Below, piece by piece: positions 12,164 to 25,104 of a DNA stretch of 64,000 nt (position 1 is the stretch's first letter; each line of letters opens with the position of its first letter). The notes below the pieces were generated by a model, which did not search any database, was not told where the DNA came from, and was given only the letters and a program-made list of their open reading frames with translations. Source of the stretch: Darksidea phi (taxonomy: Eukaryota > Ascomycota > Dothideomycetes > Pleosporales > Lentitheciaceae). The stretch spans positions 124,001 to 188,000 of the forward strand of contig JASJFT010000002.1 in assembly GCA_030770425.1 (NCBI GenBank). The letters are read 5' to 3'. Made by a program: the position numbers and the translations under genes.

Positions 12164-13691
12164 TCAAATGGATGAAACATCCGAGACGTCTCCCAACTCG
12201 ATATCTCTATCCTCCTCCCATTCCACAATAGTCTGGTCGAAGAATTTGTCGATCGAATCGCCTTTGTATCGGGCCGGGGTTGGATAACCTCGAAGGTTGT
12301 CGAGCTCCACTTCCGTCAGCGACGTCATCCGATCGCGAAACCATCTTAGCATGGCAAACCAGTCTTCCACCTGAAAATTGGAGAGTTGCAATGCTTGTAG
12401 AGTATTCACTAGCGGATTGAGGACGTCGAAGAGCTCAAGGCAGTCGAAGTCGAAGTTGCTTAGCTCGAGTCGCTGGATTTTGCGAAGCGACGGCAAGGAA
12501 GTCAGCTGCCGCAAGCACTCAAATGTCCCATGGCCCTCTTGGAATGTCAGCGCGAGTGTCTGGAGTGCGGGTGCTCGGTTGAAGAACGCGGTGAGGCGTT
12601 GTACGAGTTGCACTCGACGCTCAGAATTGCAAGTATCCTGGTGATGGCCCAAGTAGAGCTTGAGGCACGAGAGGGCCGCGAACGTAGAATTCAACGAGTT
12701 CTCTCCCGGTAGAGCGGAGGGGAAAGTAAGCGAATAGCAACCGAAGCCCGTCTTCTGGCATTCTTCCACATATTCGTCGGGGAAGCGAGTGGTACGAGCG
12801 TCGACACACTCCAATCGCAACCCAGCAGACTGAGCAGCACTGAGTGTGATGTGCAGGAGTCTGGCCAAAGACTGGGAAGAGTCGAGTAGAATTGGAGCGA
12901 AGCCAGCTTTTCCTTCACCAACTGACTCGACGAGATGCCGCTCGCCGTATGAATCCATGGGACTACAGAAAGGGCAGGCGCAGTCCTGCGTTGGAGCTAG
13001 GAACTCTATTTTGGTGACCGCCGATAGTCTCTGGAAGGCAGTCTGGATCATCTCTGCGTCGTAACCGAAAGCTCGCATGGTGCGGTTTTGTTCCGCGTAG
13101 CTGTACATGGCTGACACAATCCGCTGTCGGAGTGCAGGCAACTCCGGCTCCTGGCTGTTGAAGATGACGGCGCCCTGATCGTTCGAGGGTGGACCCAGTG
13201 CCAGCGTTCGTACGTATTTTGCCATGCGTGACTTCGACATTGCAACAAGAGCTTCTAGGGCGTACTTTGAGTGCATGAACTTCATTTCGCGGAAGTAAAT
13301 TTTGGCAAAGCACCACAGGACCTTGCTCTCCAGCTGTTTGCAGGTGAGTCGAAAGTTGCCGAGAGCGGGCATCGGTAAATATGCAGCGATGTTTTGGACC
13401 AGCTCGCTAGGCATGTGGGGGAGGGTGCCGCTGCCAGGCTGGCGACCTTTGAGGAAGCGAGAGAGCACTGCTGAGGATGGGGTGACGCCTAGAGGAATGT
13501 GAGGCACTGCGTCGACGAGCTTCGTGGCTTCTTAAGGGAGTCAGGGTATTCAGAGAGCAAATGACTGGGACGTTGAAGCGCTCACTCTTTTCCGTCTTCG
13601 TTGGTGTCTTTTGCTTCATGCCTTTGCCCTTCTTCCCGGCTTTTGCCTTTGGCTGTGGCTGCGGCTGCGAGGGTGTAGATGCGCACACCAT
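12164..13691 (-). CDS. F-box protein
   Basis: Probable substrate receptor of an SCF ubiquitin ligase. Two exons, 13691-13586 and 13530-12164, joined at AAAGA/GTGAGC and CTTAAG, give 490 aa. The first exon (MVCASTPS, then a lysine-rich KAKAGKKGKGMKQ stretch) could be a nuclear signal. The F-box sits at about residues 72-115: LPHMPSELVQNIAAYLPMPA, then NFRLTCKQLESKV. The remainder is a weakly leucine-rich helical region with no sharp repeat, typical of fungal F-box proteins whose substrates are unknown. The open frame extends upstream of 13691 but only with TTG, so the ATG at 13691 is chosen. Without the first exon the protein would have no in-frame ATG before the F-box. Confidence 0.8.
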
Positions 13692-15861
13692 GGTGACAGA
13701 TGGTGGTGGTAGTGAATAGGAGAGCACGAGTCTTCCACGAGCATGCGAATAAAGCAAATTGCATGTTCGTGGCTACTCCTTCCTCGATGCGGTCGGGTAC
13801 CCCACTTCAACACGTCCTCGCGAAGTCACGAGACTGCGTGAAGCAGAAAGTGCGGAGGGTGAGCTTACAAGGGAAAGGGCAAGGGGATTGCCAGTTCCAG
13901 AGCGGGTCCCACCCGAATCATCGTATACATCTTTTCCACCTCCACGTAGAGGAGTCACTCTTCACCCACCGTACCCGCTCGTTCTATACCTCATCTCAAG
14001 GAATTCGTCTCAGCCATTCCCACCTTACTGGGGTTCTTCCAAGTGCCCCGCTGCACTACCATTCGACGTGGCGGCCGTCTCAAGGCACCTCCCCTTTCGG
14101 GACAGCAGCGTTGCCGCACGGCATCCAATAGCTTCGGCGGCTCCTCGTTGCCTTCATGCGCGCGTCGGAGTAACGAGGCGACTTTTGCTACACTAGGCTT
14201 CGTCTCGTGGCGGCGAGAACGGTGGACAAGGCGCCGAGTCCTCCAGCATGCGATGTGGCAGTATGTGAGCGGTGCAGCACACCATCTGATAATTTGTTCT
14301 AGCTGACGGCGTGTCAGTTCGGCGAAGTCAGGCAACGGAAATGGAAGAAAGTGCAGGAAAACGCCATTGAGCCCGCGGAGAGTGTCGAACTCACGCTTCT
14401 ACCGATTGCCACTGTCCCCGCCGCATTAGCTATCCGGCGCCATGGTGGGCTACCATGGAGATTCCATTCTGCCATCTCATCAGAGTCATGCGGTCAGTCG
14501 GCGAGGTGGGTTGTTGCATTCTCACACCATCACTATCAACATAACGGCACGAGTAATCACAGGGGTGCGATTCGACGACTAAAAGCCTTGCGTAGATCAT
14601 CGTCTAGCTTAACCTTATACGTAACCTAGATTCGGCTCCCCTCAAAAGTCTCCGGAGCTGAGACGCACCGCAGCAACGCCAAAATTTGCCCACGCCGATC
14701 ATGCGATCAAATGCCTCCGTGATAATTGGAGAACACCTTTCTTCGACCCTCTTGTAGCCGAACACGTTGCTACCTGAGTATCGAACTAACTTGCGGCCCC
14801 GGTCCGTGGCATCACGAACATATTGCCAGCTGAACGCCTGGCCGCTTCAAGCCAGAATCTTGGCAATGCGGGTGGGCCACTGATCGAAATGTGTCCAAGA
14901 ACGAGCTGGACATACAGAGAGACGGCATCCACACAAAAGAACTGACGAAAACCATCGCGGTGCACGGCATGGCAAGCACGAATCACGCTCGATCTAACAA
15001 GAGCTTTTCCGCAGCCCTCAAAACCCCTGCCATATCAGGGGTCCTGCCGTCCTCGTCCAATGCCACCTCCATTGGCCACTGTGAAGCTTATTTACGCCAC
15101 GGTCGGACGGGACGCTTTGCTAGACCCGTGAGCCGCTAAAATCCTCGTACTAACGGCTCAACCTCAGGTTTCGTAACCTGATACAGCTGGACAGTATAGA
15201 AAACGAGAATACATTTTCCCCTTGTTTCAAACATCACCATTACAGACACCGGTTCAAACATTGAACAAATCTCTAAGAGCTCGCTAGGCTGAAGAAGCTT
15301 TCCCTGTGTAACCTCAGCCTCTAGCGAAGATGCCATGGTTGAACCCACATCATCGGCGTGCAACAGCACCACGATATCTCCGACTGGTGGACATGCAGAT
15401 TCGATATCTTAATATGTACCCAGACCTTCCGAATTAGGCGAAGGCTTCTACGGCATTCTCGTGTTTGGCCATGATCGACGCTGTCATCCTGCCGGCATCC
15501 ATCGATGCATGACACTAAAGCCGCACCCTCTTGGCGGCCCCCCGAGGCAGTGTACAACCTTGAGCCAGTCTCACCACCATATTCACGCCATCAAGTAGGC
15601 TTGTCATGGCACGATCCACGCCCCACGACGCTCTTAGCTCGGTGCTCGATCAGTGGCGGTCGTCCGGTCCGAGCGGTGGATTGTCGAAAAGTTTGCTGTT
15701 TTTGTCCATCATCTTGCTTGTCGGTAAGTATAAAAGGAGACGATGCATCGCCCTTTTGCCTAATCACCCAGGTCGTCACTCACTTCGTTTCTGATACTCT
15801 TAATTGGTTGATCCCTTGCACCTTCACTCCTCGTTTGGAACCTAATATCCTTCCGTGCATA
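13692..15861. other. 2.2-kb gene-free stretch
   Basis: No gene supported. Several ORFs of 60-145 codons occur on both strands, overlap one another and show no motif. The final 140 bases before 15862 contain GGTAAGTATAAAAGGAG near 15725, a TATA-like element about 135 bp upstream of the peroxidase start. Confidence 0.4.
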
Positions 15862-16863
15862 ATGTATATTTCAACGCCCTTGATAACCATCCTGGCTGCT
15901 GCCAGCATTACACAAGCCCTCCATCTGTCTGATGTACAGACATCAGCTTCCGAGGCCAAGCGTACCTTGGGTGGCCTCGTATCCGGTGTAGTCAGTAAAC
16001 TCACTGAACGTCAAAGCACTTGTCCGCCCGTGTGGAAGGAGATCTCTACCACCCTCACGGCACAGTTCCTTGGGGACGGTCAGTGCACGGATGCGGCTCG
16101 CGCTGCCATCCGCGCTGCTTTCCACGATTGCTTCAACGGTGCCTGTGACGGCTCTCTGATTCTCGCCAATGAATGCTCCAATTCTGAGAATGTTGGTCTG
16201 GAGACCCTGTGCGGCAGCCTTGGCAGCCTTGCAAACGAGAAGAAAGTCGGTGTAGCCGACCTTATCCAATTCGCTGCCGGTACGTGTTCCTGTTCTCTTT
16301 ATTTAACAGGCCTTCTACTAACTTAATCTACAGCGCACGCCATTAAGACCTGTCCAGGTGGCCCCACCGTTCCCGTTAAGATTGGGCGCAAAGATTCCAG
16401 CACCGCCAACGCTCTTGGCGTACTTCCTTCTGGGAAGGCCAAAGCCGACGACCTCATCAAGCTCTTCGGCTCCAAGGGCTTCTCTCCTATTGACCTCGCC
16501 GCCCTGGTTGGTGCCCACACTGCAGCCCGCCAACGCACCGTCGACCCCTCCCGTGCCGGCGCCACTTTGGATAGCACCCCAGGTGAATGGGATAACAAAT
16601 TCTACCAAGAAACCATCAATGGCAAGGCACCCTTCACCCTCGAAGCTGACAAGAACCTCGCAACCAGCTTGGTGACTTCTATACCTTTCAAGAGCTTTGC
16701 GGCCAGCCAAGCTGCGTGGTCAGTAGCTTTCGTCCCGGCTATGACAAAAATGAGCATGATGGGTGTGTCTGGGAACCTTGTGGACTGCACTTCTGCGCTC
16801 CCCGGTGGCAGCCACAAGCGTGATGTCAAGCGCTCGCCGTTATTTGAGCGCCTTGGGTGGTAA
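15862..16863 (+). CDS. Secreted class II-type heme peroxidase
   Basis: Heme peroxidase of the fungal secreted (lignin/manganese/generic peroxidase) superfamily; it uses H2O2 to oxidise aromatic substrates. Two exons, 15862-16279 and 16334-16863, give 315 aa. A signal peptide (about 18 residues, LITILAAASITQA) is followed by a short pro-region. The distal pocket is RAAFHDCFNG with Arg84 and His88. The proximal heme ligand is His201 in ALVGAHTAAR, and the C-terminal FVPAMTKMSMMGV block is family-typical. Cysteines that could form the usual disulfides are present. I see no motif proving the long-range Trp or Mn site, so generic or low-redox activity is the safer guess. A short tail SHKRDVKRSPLFERLGW follows, with KR sites that could be processed. 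Confidence 0.9.
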
Positions 16864-19606
16864 GCGGCGTGGTCCAGCAGAGCTTGTGTCCTATGTTCTT
16901 ACTTGTCTTTGATATTGGGGAGGCTCACTGTGTGTCTGTTGCTGCATTTCAAAGGCGTTTATATCAGGTCATTAACGTAATGAGTAAACGTAATGAGTAA
17001 TGAGTAATCAATGATTCCAAGTTCATGCTCGAACTTTCTTATTTTGTAAATGCTATTGAAACTTTCTGCTTTGGTGGTTGCGGAATGAGGGTAGATCATT
17101 GAATGGTGTCTAATGTGCGACCATTTGCATGCATACTTTGATCGCGGACGCTTCTATCACGACGTGATATGTCTCTGTAGAAACACAAAACGGTAGCTTT
17201 TTCTTGCGTTTCAAGGTATTCGGGATGAAATGCCTTTTTGTGTCACCTGTTTGGGTTATTCCGCGATTTTGACGATGCGATGGCTGCTACTCATTCGAAA
17301 ACGGTAGCTTTTCTAGCCTAAAGTCAACCAACATCGCCATATCTACCTGACCAGTAGCCGTCGCGTCGTCACAGGCTCACGGAATAACTCTAGCCGCCAT
17401 ATATTCGGATCCTCTAGCAGCTTCCCCTTCGTCGCTGTTGTTTAGTTTACTTTCGAGCTTAGTATCGCGATGCAGCAGTCAAATACTCAGTGAGGAGGGA
17501 GGTCGCTACAACGGCCTTGGGATATTCAAAAGACCATAACCATGTTGGAAAATGCCTCAAGTTACTATCTTCACCCCAGCTTTTTATAATTCCCCATCCA
17601 TCCCTTCTCTAATGCACGAAAAACCAGCATCACAACGTTTCATCCGCACCCAATAAATCAAGCTTTCCCGAAATAAAAGGGCAATATGGCACAACTTCGG
17701 TATGCGAGACAACTGCACGTCACTCTTGGACCTGCATGATGTTGCGGTGAGTCAGAAAATCAGTTTCCTGGTTCGGAAGGGAACGGTAGGGCGGGCTGTA
17801 GGGCTGCAGCGTGCATGCGTTGACCTCCGTTTTGGATCTCGGGATTCGGAGGTGGGGATGGGATGTCTTGGTTTGGGTGAAGCGGCGCAGGAGCGATGCA
17901 AGGCCGTTTCAACATCAGATGTACTTGGAAGATCAGTCATGGAGAATATATTGTGGGGATTTTGTTAGGGGGTTGGGGCGCAATGCGGTGAGACTCTATG
18001 GTCTGCTGAGCTAAGAGTGATGCATCGCGTGCGGAGGTTAGATTTCGCTCAACCACGTTATAGAGATATGAGGGCGTGCTACGTATACAGTACCAGCAGA
18101 AAATGGCCGCCTCGCAAAATTTGTAGACACCAAAGGTGTTGTTAGATTAAGTGCTAAGGTTTTGTGGTGACATGGCGTAGTTGTGGAAAGTAGTACGAAA
18201 CGCCCTGTAAGGATATTTTAGCCCATATCTATTATTCAACATGTCTATTTACATATCGGTCGAAATGTCATATTACAAAGCCGTCCTCGCTCGCTCCCCC
18301 ATGCTTCCCAGGACTTCGTTGTAGCTGATCGACCAGGATTCGTATTAGCGCATACGGTAGGCGAGGCAAGTTTACGCGACACGTAAGCTCCCAGTAAGCC
18401 TCACCCGTGTTTACGGAATTATGGCGCAATTATGGTCAATTTTGCAGCCCTTACTTTATTGGAGTTTGCCTTGCCCCGGTCTGATGGAAAGCGTTGCCTA
18501 ACATGATCCTTTATCTCAAATTCGGATTATGGGTTGTAGTGCAAGAACTCGTGCGACACTCATGTCAGCGGCGGTAGCGGTGTATAGATATAGCATTGGG
18601 GTTGGTCATCGTGATAGATTTTGAGGGTGTTCGCTTAGCGTTGAGTATGTATTTTGTCGGTGTTTTATCAGCCCGAATGAGCGCGTAGGATGACGTTTGC
18701 GGAATGCGCTATTGGGTCTCGGATGGTTATTAGTATGATGACGGAGTGCGTGTGGGAGTAGTGCATGATTGGGCACATCGCATGTACGAATAAAATGATG
18801 GCAAACAGTAAGCGTGCTTTTAGTTCTTGGAGCTGAATAGGAATTAGAGGTTGTTCATCTCGTACAGTAAACGGCAGCAAACGGGGGCCTTTCAAACACG
18901 GCAACTTTCTCTCAAAGGACCAAGGCGGCAGCAGCAAACCGTAGAACAGAAATGAAGATATCAACATGATTGAGAAGGTCACAAAAGCTGTGAGAAATGA
19001 CCTGCACTAAGAAGAAATAACACGTGGCTACATGAGGCATGTTCGAAAAGAATTTCATGTACGGGAAAATCTGGAGGTGAACAGATGTTGCGAACGTCGA
19101 AGAAAAAAAGGTCGTGAAAGGGCGTAAAGAAAAATGAAGTATAAGAAGAGAAACTCGGCCGTTGAGGGCCAAAAAGCCAAAAATAAAAAGCATAACAACA
19201 GAATCCAACAGCAAAACCGTAACACACTTACCCATAACGCCCGAAAGCTCCCATATGTTTCCTTTGGTGCGAACACCGCTACAACATCATGTACAATCTC
19301 TTCCTACTGCTATTAGGAAGTGCACAGCACTACAAAGTATGCTAGTGTTTCCAAAAGCCGCCGAAAATGTGGCTACCTGATTTGCGCTGTTCTAGGTGGA
19401 TGAAGTGGATGCTCCAGAAGAAGTCGGTTCCTGCAGCCAAGAATTGAAACATTCGTCGTTGACGACGGAAGAAATGAGTTTGAAAGCCCAGAACTCAGAG
19501 CCGCATTCGAGGTGTGATGTACCAGATGTTACGGGCCCTATGGAGGCTATTAGCTCAGATGTTCCTGATAACCTCTGCGGCGACTTGGTTGCTCTTGTGG
19601 CAACCC
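16864..19606. other. 2.7-kb gene-poor stretch
   Basis: No gene recognised. It opens with short direct repeats of CGTAATGAGTAA at about 16976-17010 and has two copies of ACGGTAGCTTTT near 17190 and 17301 (a third similar one lies at 23413). ORFs between 18668 and 19380 are A/T-rich and lack motifs. The right end includes possible 3' exon sequence of the next gene. Confidence 0.4.
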
Positions 19607-22259
19607 CTATTGTACTACAGAAAGCGAGACAGGTTGAAGTCAATGGGTGAGATTGCGACTTGCCATCAAGTATCGTGCACACCATTGATTGGAGTGTGGG
19701 GGCCTATGCCAGCGACGTCCCATATAGTGAACGAGTTCAGGAGTATGAGAGTACTTACATGACATATTCATGTCGGTATGCTTCAGCATATCCCACCAAT
19801 TCCACTCGGGTGCCGACTGCGCCATCGGCATCTCCACAGAAACCACGCTGTCCCGTCTTTCCCGCTCAGTCGCCTCCGAATAAGCATCCAGTTTCTCCCA
19901 TGGAATATCAAAGACCAGCTCTTCGCCACCAATCGAACCAGGCGACACACTAGCCATAAAGCTCTTGAACTTAGCACAAAATGACAAACAAAGAGCACGC
20001 TCCTTGCTATGCGGCCGAGTAACTAATGCTAAGATCAAGACCGGCATAAGGACGTAGCGAGAACCCATGGCATCCACATTGTTGTAAAGAGCGGTTAGTG
20101 CCGTCACAAGAGTGGCAAATGCTTCGTTGTGGATATCGTATCGCGTGTTCCAGATGTTAGATGAAGGCGGCTCGGAGTAACGCAATGGCGATGGGAGTGG
20201 CGACAGAAGTGGCGATGGGCTTCTTGAGAGTGGATCGTTCAGGAATGTTCCGGCAGTAAGATAGTCGGGAATAGCCTCCGTATCTGTTGAGTCGTCAACA
20301 AATTCACTAATGTCGAATTGTTCTGCATTCTGGAAATAGGCGCCAAACTCCTCGTTGCAGGCGGATGAAGCACCGCGTTGGGTAGCAAACGATGGAGTTC
20401 GACTGCGCGAGTGAGGTGTTAAATCCGGTCGCCCAAAGTATAAATAACGTAGCACAAGGATAGTTATCCCCGCTTTCCAGGCTGTGTGTATCATGTCCCA
20501 AGACTTCATGCTCGCGTCAGAGCTAGCGCATCGGTTCGTTAGAAATGCATCTCTTGAGTTGGAGCTTACTCACGGTTGAAGTCCTTGATAACAATTGTCC
20601 TTGACTGCTTGAGAGCCGTCCTGTGGCTGGAAGGATAGCACATCAAGTAGAATCTGTTCCCGTTTGTGCATTTCGGTGAAGGTGATTGGTTTACCGCTTC
20701 CAAATACCTTTTGGGCGCATGCACCAACATCCCATACCGCAAGCGTCAAGGATATAGGACAGGGGTTGAAAGCTTTTCGTTTAGTGAGGGATGCATGACA
20801 CAAGCTTTCCAGTGCGCTTCGTGAAGCCTGTTTCGGCTTCGTGATTGGAACATGTGATAGGATGATCCACATCTAGGTACGTGTAAGTCTTAGCCTTGTG
20901 GTAATGTATTGTTGAGACGTACCGTTTCAAAATGAGATACATGAAAGAAAGGTACTTGCAAATGTGGGTAATAAAAAGAAAGATTCTCAAGACCTCCTAG
21001 AGACGACATGACATTTATGGAACCAAGGGTGTGGACCATCCATCGGTTCATGCCGTGCTCGAATAGCTAAACTGTGTTAGCGAGAACAAGAGAAAGAATC
21101 GGGTCACTTTACATCCATAGCGAAGATCAGAATGCTGTTACAAATGACCACGTCTGGCTGATGGTCAAGTTGGTTTTGAGGCATCTGAAGTAGACGATTG
21201 TGGTTCTGGAAAACGTTGACTTTGGTTTCTAGGGCAAGACGTTCGAGCGCACGGTTTCCTGGGTTGCGCGATGCCATATGCACAGCAGCAATCCCAAGGA
21301 TACAATTGACTATACTCCGCGGCAATCTTTGTGCCATCTCCAGGGAGAGCGGCGCAATATGTCGTTCGATTAACTCTGTTTGCTCGATCGTGATCCGTTC
21401 TGCGCATATTGCGGAGTTGTCTAGTGCCTTGTGTGAGTATTGGCCGTCTCCAGTACGCTTACGAGAGTAAACTTACGGTATGCCATGAGCTCCAAAAATT
21501 GAGTTTCGTCAGCCACAACATCGTTGCAGCAGTTATCGGTAGTGTGAAGTCCCAGATGGGCTGCTTCTTTCAACGCGGTGTCGGCCTGCTGTTGCACATT
21601 GTTTCGAACGATGCTCATAACATTGCCTGTTCACATTCGTTTACTGACCTTGGAATCTCCATGGAATGCACTACTTACTGTCCACAACCGGCTTCGATTT
21701 GCCCTTGAGCTTGCCTCTGACGGCAACTCCATCTGCCCATCTAGTATGACAGGTCAGTGAGTTCTTGGCTCCAATCGACTTTCCTTTTAATATAAATTGG
21801 TCCAGAACCCATGCATCTTCTGTAGACACCGAATTGATAGTCTCGGATAAGGTTTGATTCGCACATAAAAATAGATTTATCTCGCTACCAGGGGAATAGT
21901 ACCTCAGTGGCTTCTGGTAGCCCAGACATTGGATACCCTTCTTTCTGCATTTGGCACTACCAAAGCAAGTTAGGGACATGTTCATTGGATCGAAGGAAGT
22001 ATATTTACCAGGTAGGTAACATGCGATCGCACCTAACATGTCGTCTGCGGCATGTGTAGCATTGGACATCCGACACTTCGGGAAGTTCGTTGGAGGGTGG
22101 GGTATTGGAGCGGGAAGAATTGCCGCCTCTCCTAGAACGGGGCGAAGACGAAGACGGGAGCATTTTCCTGGACCTTTTCGCGTATATCTGGACGTATTTG
22201 CGGATTCCGACCGATGGCAGAGCCGCCGTCCTTATACATCTTGTTGATCTACGTTCCAT
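19607..22259 (-). CDS. Zn2Cys6 transcription factor (Fungal_trans_2 type)
   Basis: Sequence-specific nuclear regulator. Exons fitted by phase: 22259-22009, 21956-21903, 21740-21679, 21626-21477, 21420-21113, 21066-20923, 20872-20574, 20510-19759, plus a tiny last exon at 19614-19607. The zinc cluster is split by intron 1: Cys67-x2-Cys-x6-Cys-x6-Cys-x2-Cys-x6-Cys, i.e. CYTCRRRHVRC then CAKCRKKGIQC. The middle region has family landmarks: GVAVRGKLKGK, SLGGLENLSFYYPHLQVP, LAVWDVGACAQKVFG and AGITILVLRYLYFGRPDL. Length is about 675 aa. The 3' end is uncertain. The donor at 19758 (GTAAGT) can splice to 19615 (short LQ end), or to 19607 giving 73 more residues and a stop at 19392. Without splicing the frame ends at 19640. 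The target genes are unknown. Confidence 0.8.
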
Positions 22260-25104
22260 CGCAACTTTGGTGAGCTTGGGGCGACTTTGATAGATGGCCA
22301 GGTTGTGAAGGCCTGTGCACCCTTAGAGATCCGCCTCGAGGCTGAAAGACCTCAAGGCTTCGGGGGTGGACGAGAGACATGGAATTGTAACCGACGGGAT
22401 CTTACATGTGGGGAGAAAAGCGTATCGCAGCAGCAGGCAGTGGAGTCTTACCGAAGAACCAATTGGAGCGCTTTCTGCCCGAATCCTTCGCTACAGCCGG
22501 GATGATCATCTAAAATTATGCAGCCTCGAGATGTGTCATCACTCGATCGGTGGGTAAAGGCTGACCCCTGGCGTTTCTACGCTGAACGCCCTAATGGGGC
22601 CTAGTCCGGAGGGCTTGTACCAATGGTGGGTTCGTGAACCCACCCACTTGTGCATCATCGACAGTAACTGCACTTAATACCGGTCGTCTGGAGTGCCCTA
22701 GCCACAATTTCAGTGGTGCAGGAAATACAACCATACAACCGCGCATAAATGCCTGGAATAAGCCGACCCGTGGCGCAGCAAGCCCGGAGCCCGCATCGTG
22801 TCCTAACGGACGCTGGGCTGGGCTGATCGACCCGTTTTCTGCTCGACATTGCAACGTCGAGTAAGTACGCGAGCGACTCTGTGGAGCGCACCATGCGAAG
22901 CGGCGCGGAGGGAAAGGGAGGCACCGGGAATAGACCTCAGCCGTTCGTCCAATCGAGGCGACAGCACTGTTAGCCACCCAGCTCAGTTGTGCCCTGCGCT
23001 AGCCATGGGCATTACTACTTGTACGGAGAGCGCCTATCAATCGGAGCAGTGCGGTATCCCTAGAATCTGGTAGCAGATGGTATGTGCTGCTCTCCCGCGT
23101 CGCCTTGCCACACTGACGCTGACATACCTGAGATGTGGCGCGTAGCTGCGGCGCAAAGTACAGCTGATATCCTCACACTAGTGCTTTAAGCTTAGGCAAA
23201 ATCAATGCAACGCTGAAAAGATCTAATGAGACATGCCATAGATAGCGTCCAATGTACCATGAGCACCCTGCAATATAGGTGATGACGGGCCCGGAAGATA
23301 GATCCACGGGAACAGCCACACCAAGAGGTAAGCCACCACCAGTCACGCTACTCGTCATCCATCCATGTCGGACAGTAAATCATGGTACGGAAATAGGTAC
23401 GATCTTTGTAAGTCGGTAGCTTTTTAGGGCACTCCAGGTGCCTCTCCTATACCGTTATCGATAGGGCTTTCTTCCCTGTTTTCGTAGGCAGCAAGATTTT
23501 CGCTTGCTTACGAAGCACCGGGTATGTGAAAAGATGCCGGGAATTCGATGCGGATACGAGGACGAGACTTCCTAGACCAACTTCATCGGCGGATTGGTGT
23601 GGTGCTCTACATTTCCAAGCGGAACATGCGTTTTTGAGAAGATTTCGAGTGGAACATGCGATTCCTAGAGCCTTCCAAAGGCCTATAGGCATGCGAGATA
23701 ACCGTAACGACCAGATTAGTGGGTGCAACATTGTGATCTTGCTTGAACGGTTGAAAGATAATGCGAAAGTTCTCTCAGGATAGACTCGGGGCCGTAGACG
23801 GCTTTTATGATGTCTTAGGCGTGATCATAGCATCGATCCAATCAAGCGGCACCCTCCGCTGGATGAACTGCTCCGAAAAGTTATAGAAGCTTCGGCGGAT
23901 GGCTTCCTAACCAGCGCCTTCTCGATCGATACTCACTGACTCTCGTTGGGCCATTCGCATCCGAGCAGGCAGAGTGGATGACGCCGTCCATTCTCCGGTA
24001 AAGTGCCAACGAAGGAAGCGCTTGTGACGACCAATGAATCCCGGCTAAATTCCAGTGGCTGTATGTCTTCAACGAAGAAACTGTTGGCGGGATTCCACTA
24101 TTTCATCATTCGTCATTCGTCCATCGAAGTTGATGTGGCGTTGGAGAATTCTCCTGACTGACGGCTCCTATTACAAAGTGCAGGAGCAATCTCGTGCAAA
24201 CAACCGGTTCGACACTCTACTGCCGTGGTATTCTTTCCTCTAAGGGGTCTGGTCTTTTGCCACGAGTGAACCGTGCATGGTCTGCGCGGCGACCAACTTC
24301 TTCGACCAAGTCTCACCATCCGTCAACCTAAACATCCTTCTCTTGTGAAGCATCCAAACGCCGCTTTTGAACATTTCGTACCCGATCTTCTGAGAGGCCG
24401 ATCGATGTCTATTATTGTTCCTAGAAACCCATTGTCGCGAAAAGTGTACCACTTGGTCCATCGTCTTCCCCGTCGGCGGCATCGTGGCTGCCGCGCTCAG
24501 TCTTTCTGACATCCGGATTCCGGGCAGCAACTGCACTCCGAAAAGATATCAGCAAATGCCGATTTACTTATGTTGAATCCTCCTATTGCGGTCCGGGTCC
24601 CCTTCGATAACGATTCGCTAACGCTATTCTTCGTAGGATGCTGGGAGTGGAAAGAGCGCTGCAAACACAGTGCAGAAACTTTTCTCCGATCGTCTCACAC
24701 ATATATCTACAATCCTCTCAGCCTTACTGACGCATAGACGCCACACTACGCGCATCTTTACCCTAATCTAGTATAAGCTCGAGTTAATCAAACTTCCCGA
24801 AAACGGCAAGCCTTACGACTTGGTCAGCACGCCCCGTTTCTGTCATCTAGCTAGCGTCAGTCCTTTTCTGCAAGTCCACAAATAAGCAAGCAAAGCGTTC
24901 AGTGAGCCAGGGAATGAATCGCGCCTTTAGTAAGTTGAAGTAGACCGCGAGTCTCGACGGGTTTGATACCCATCCAGCTGGTTCAAAACGAACCAACGAC
25001 TAAAACAACATTACTCAATGTCTACTTAACGTCGGCCGTTACTCAAATTAAAATACGGAAATCGAAACAAGCAATGCGACCCATTTAGCACCTGCCCACA
25101 ACAT
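22260..25104. other. 2.8-kb gene-poor stretch
   Basis: No coding region with recognisable motifs. The scattered ORFs on both strands are under 130 codons and overlap. The first few hundred bases are the likely promoter of the Zn2Cys6 gene. The rest could be decayed mobile DNA, but I see no terminal repeats or transposase motif that would prove it. Confidence 0.4.

Noticed and set aside
16976..17012. Short direct repeats that might suggest a CRISPR or satellite
   Set aside because: Only two to three copies of a 7-12-mer without spacers; eukaryotic sequence; treated as a trivial microrepeat.
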